DNA of 40,738 bases from Bacteroidales bacterium (GTDB taxonomy: Bacteria; Bacteroidota; Bacteroidia; Bacteroidales; JAGOPY01): contig DAOWEV010000193.1 of the NCBI GenBank assembly GCA_030638325.1, forward strand, positions 1-40,738, in the 5' to 3' direction. The position numbers and the translations under genes are program-made. Below are positions 40,660-40,738 of this stretch, piece after piece (positions within the stretch are counted from its first letter, which is position 1; each line of letters opens with the position of its first letter). The notes under the pieces are model-generated. The model made no database searches. It was not told the DNA's origin and was given only the letters and a program-made list of their open reading frames with translations.

Positions 40660-40738
40660 CCTGGACAAGCCAGAACCAAACAGGATATAACAGTTTGGTC
40701 TTATCTATTAGTCAAAATGATTATTGGTCAAATCCGAA

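Overview
The window is a stretch of chromosome from a member of the Bacteroidota. The evidence is a complete type IX secretion/gliding core (porP-gldK-gldL-gldM-gldN order), a SprE/PorW lipoprotein, the phylum's usual -7 promoter element TAnnTTTG in front of about a dozen transcription units, and several genes with TTG or GTG starts. Gene content (T9SS core, Kdo transferase, O-antigen type sugar genes, bactofilin) suggests a free-living, LPS-bearing, Bacteroidales/Marinilabiliales-like organism; the order-level placement is inference. I saw no tRNA, rRNA, CRISPR array, transposase or phage gene.

Layout. 1-7326 (minus): recG (cut by the window edge) downstream of the T9SS operon porP, gldK, gldL, gldM, gldN. 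7355-7515: a 161-bp imperfect palindrome just upstream of porP. 7577-11080 (minus): a 1167-aa outer-membrane beta-barrel of unknown function. 11220-12110 (plus): a YitT/DUF2179 membrane protein. 12237-15642 (minus): an M23 peptidase, dxr and rseP. 16021-19764 (plus): sprE/porW, bactofilin, atpZ and a small AtpI-like membrane protein; the ATP synthase structural genes that would be expected next are absent. 20109-22876 (plus): folE, a Bax-inhibitor-1 family protein, fabD. 22991-29969 (minus): a surface-glycan block reading wbpE, wbpD, wbpB, a wbpO/tviB-type UDP-sugar dehydrogenase, galE, rfbB and a CpsB/YwqE-type PHP phosphatase. 30389-35113 (plus): GNAT-fold protein, small outer-membrane barrel, waaA, M17 aminopeptidase. 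35144-35235 (minus): a candidate small RNA with its own promoter and terminator. 35376-40573: polysaccharide deacetylase (+), GNAT (-), B12-binding radical SAM (+), DPM1-like glycosyltransferase (-), SDR oxidoreductase (-).

How the genes fit together. The T9SS core and SprE build the secretion motor and translocon. In Porphyromonas and Tannerella, T9SS cargo is attached to a lipopolysaccharide through a linking sugar made by the Wbp route (UDP-2,3-diamino-glucuronate chemistry). The wbpB/D/E and dehydrogenase genes here supply that chemistry, so secretion machine and probable anchor-sugar enzymes lie about 20 kb apart. WaaA, FabD, Dxr and the glycosyltransferase add LPS, lipid and isoprenoid-carrier functions.

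The most unusual content is in the spacers. Nearly every gap longer than 100 bp carries repeat DNA: a TIR-bearing MITE-like family (three copies, two bracketing the SDR gene), two other large palindromes, and several unrelated short tandem arrays that share a 7-bp period (RGAAGWC, AACTTTC, TTTACAR, TTGACGG).
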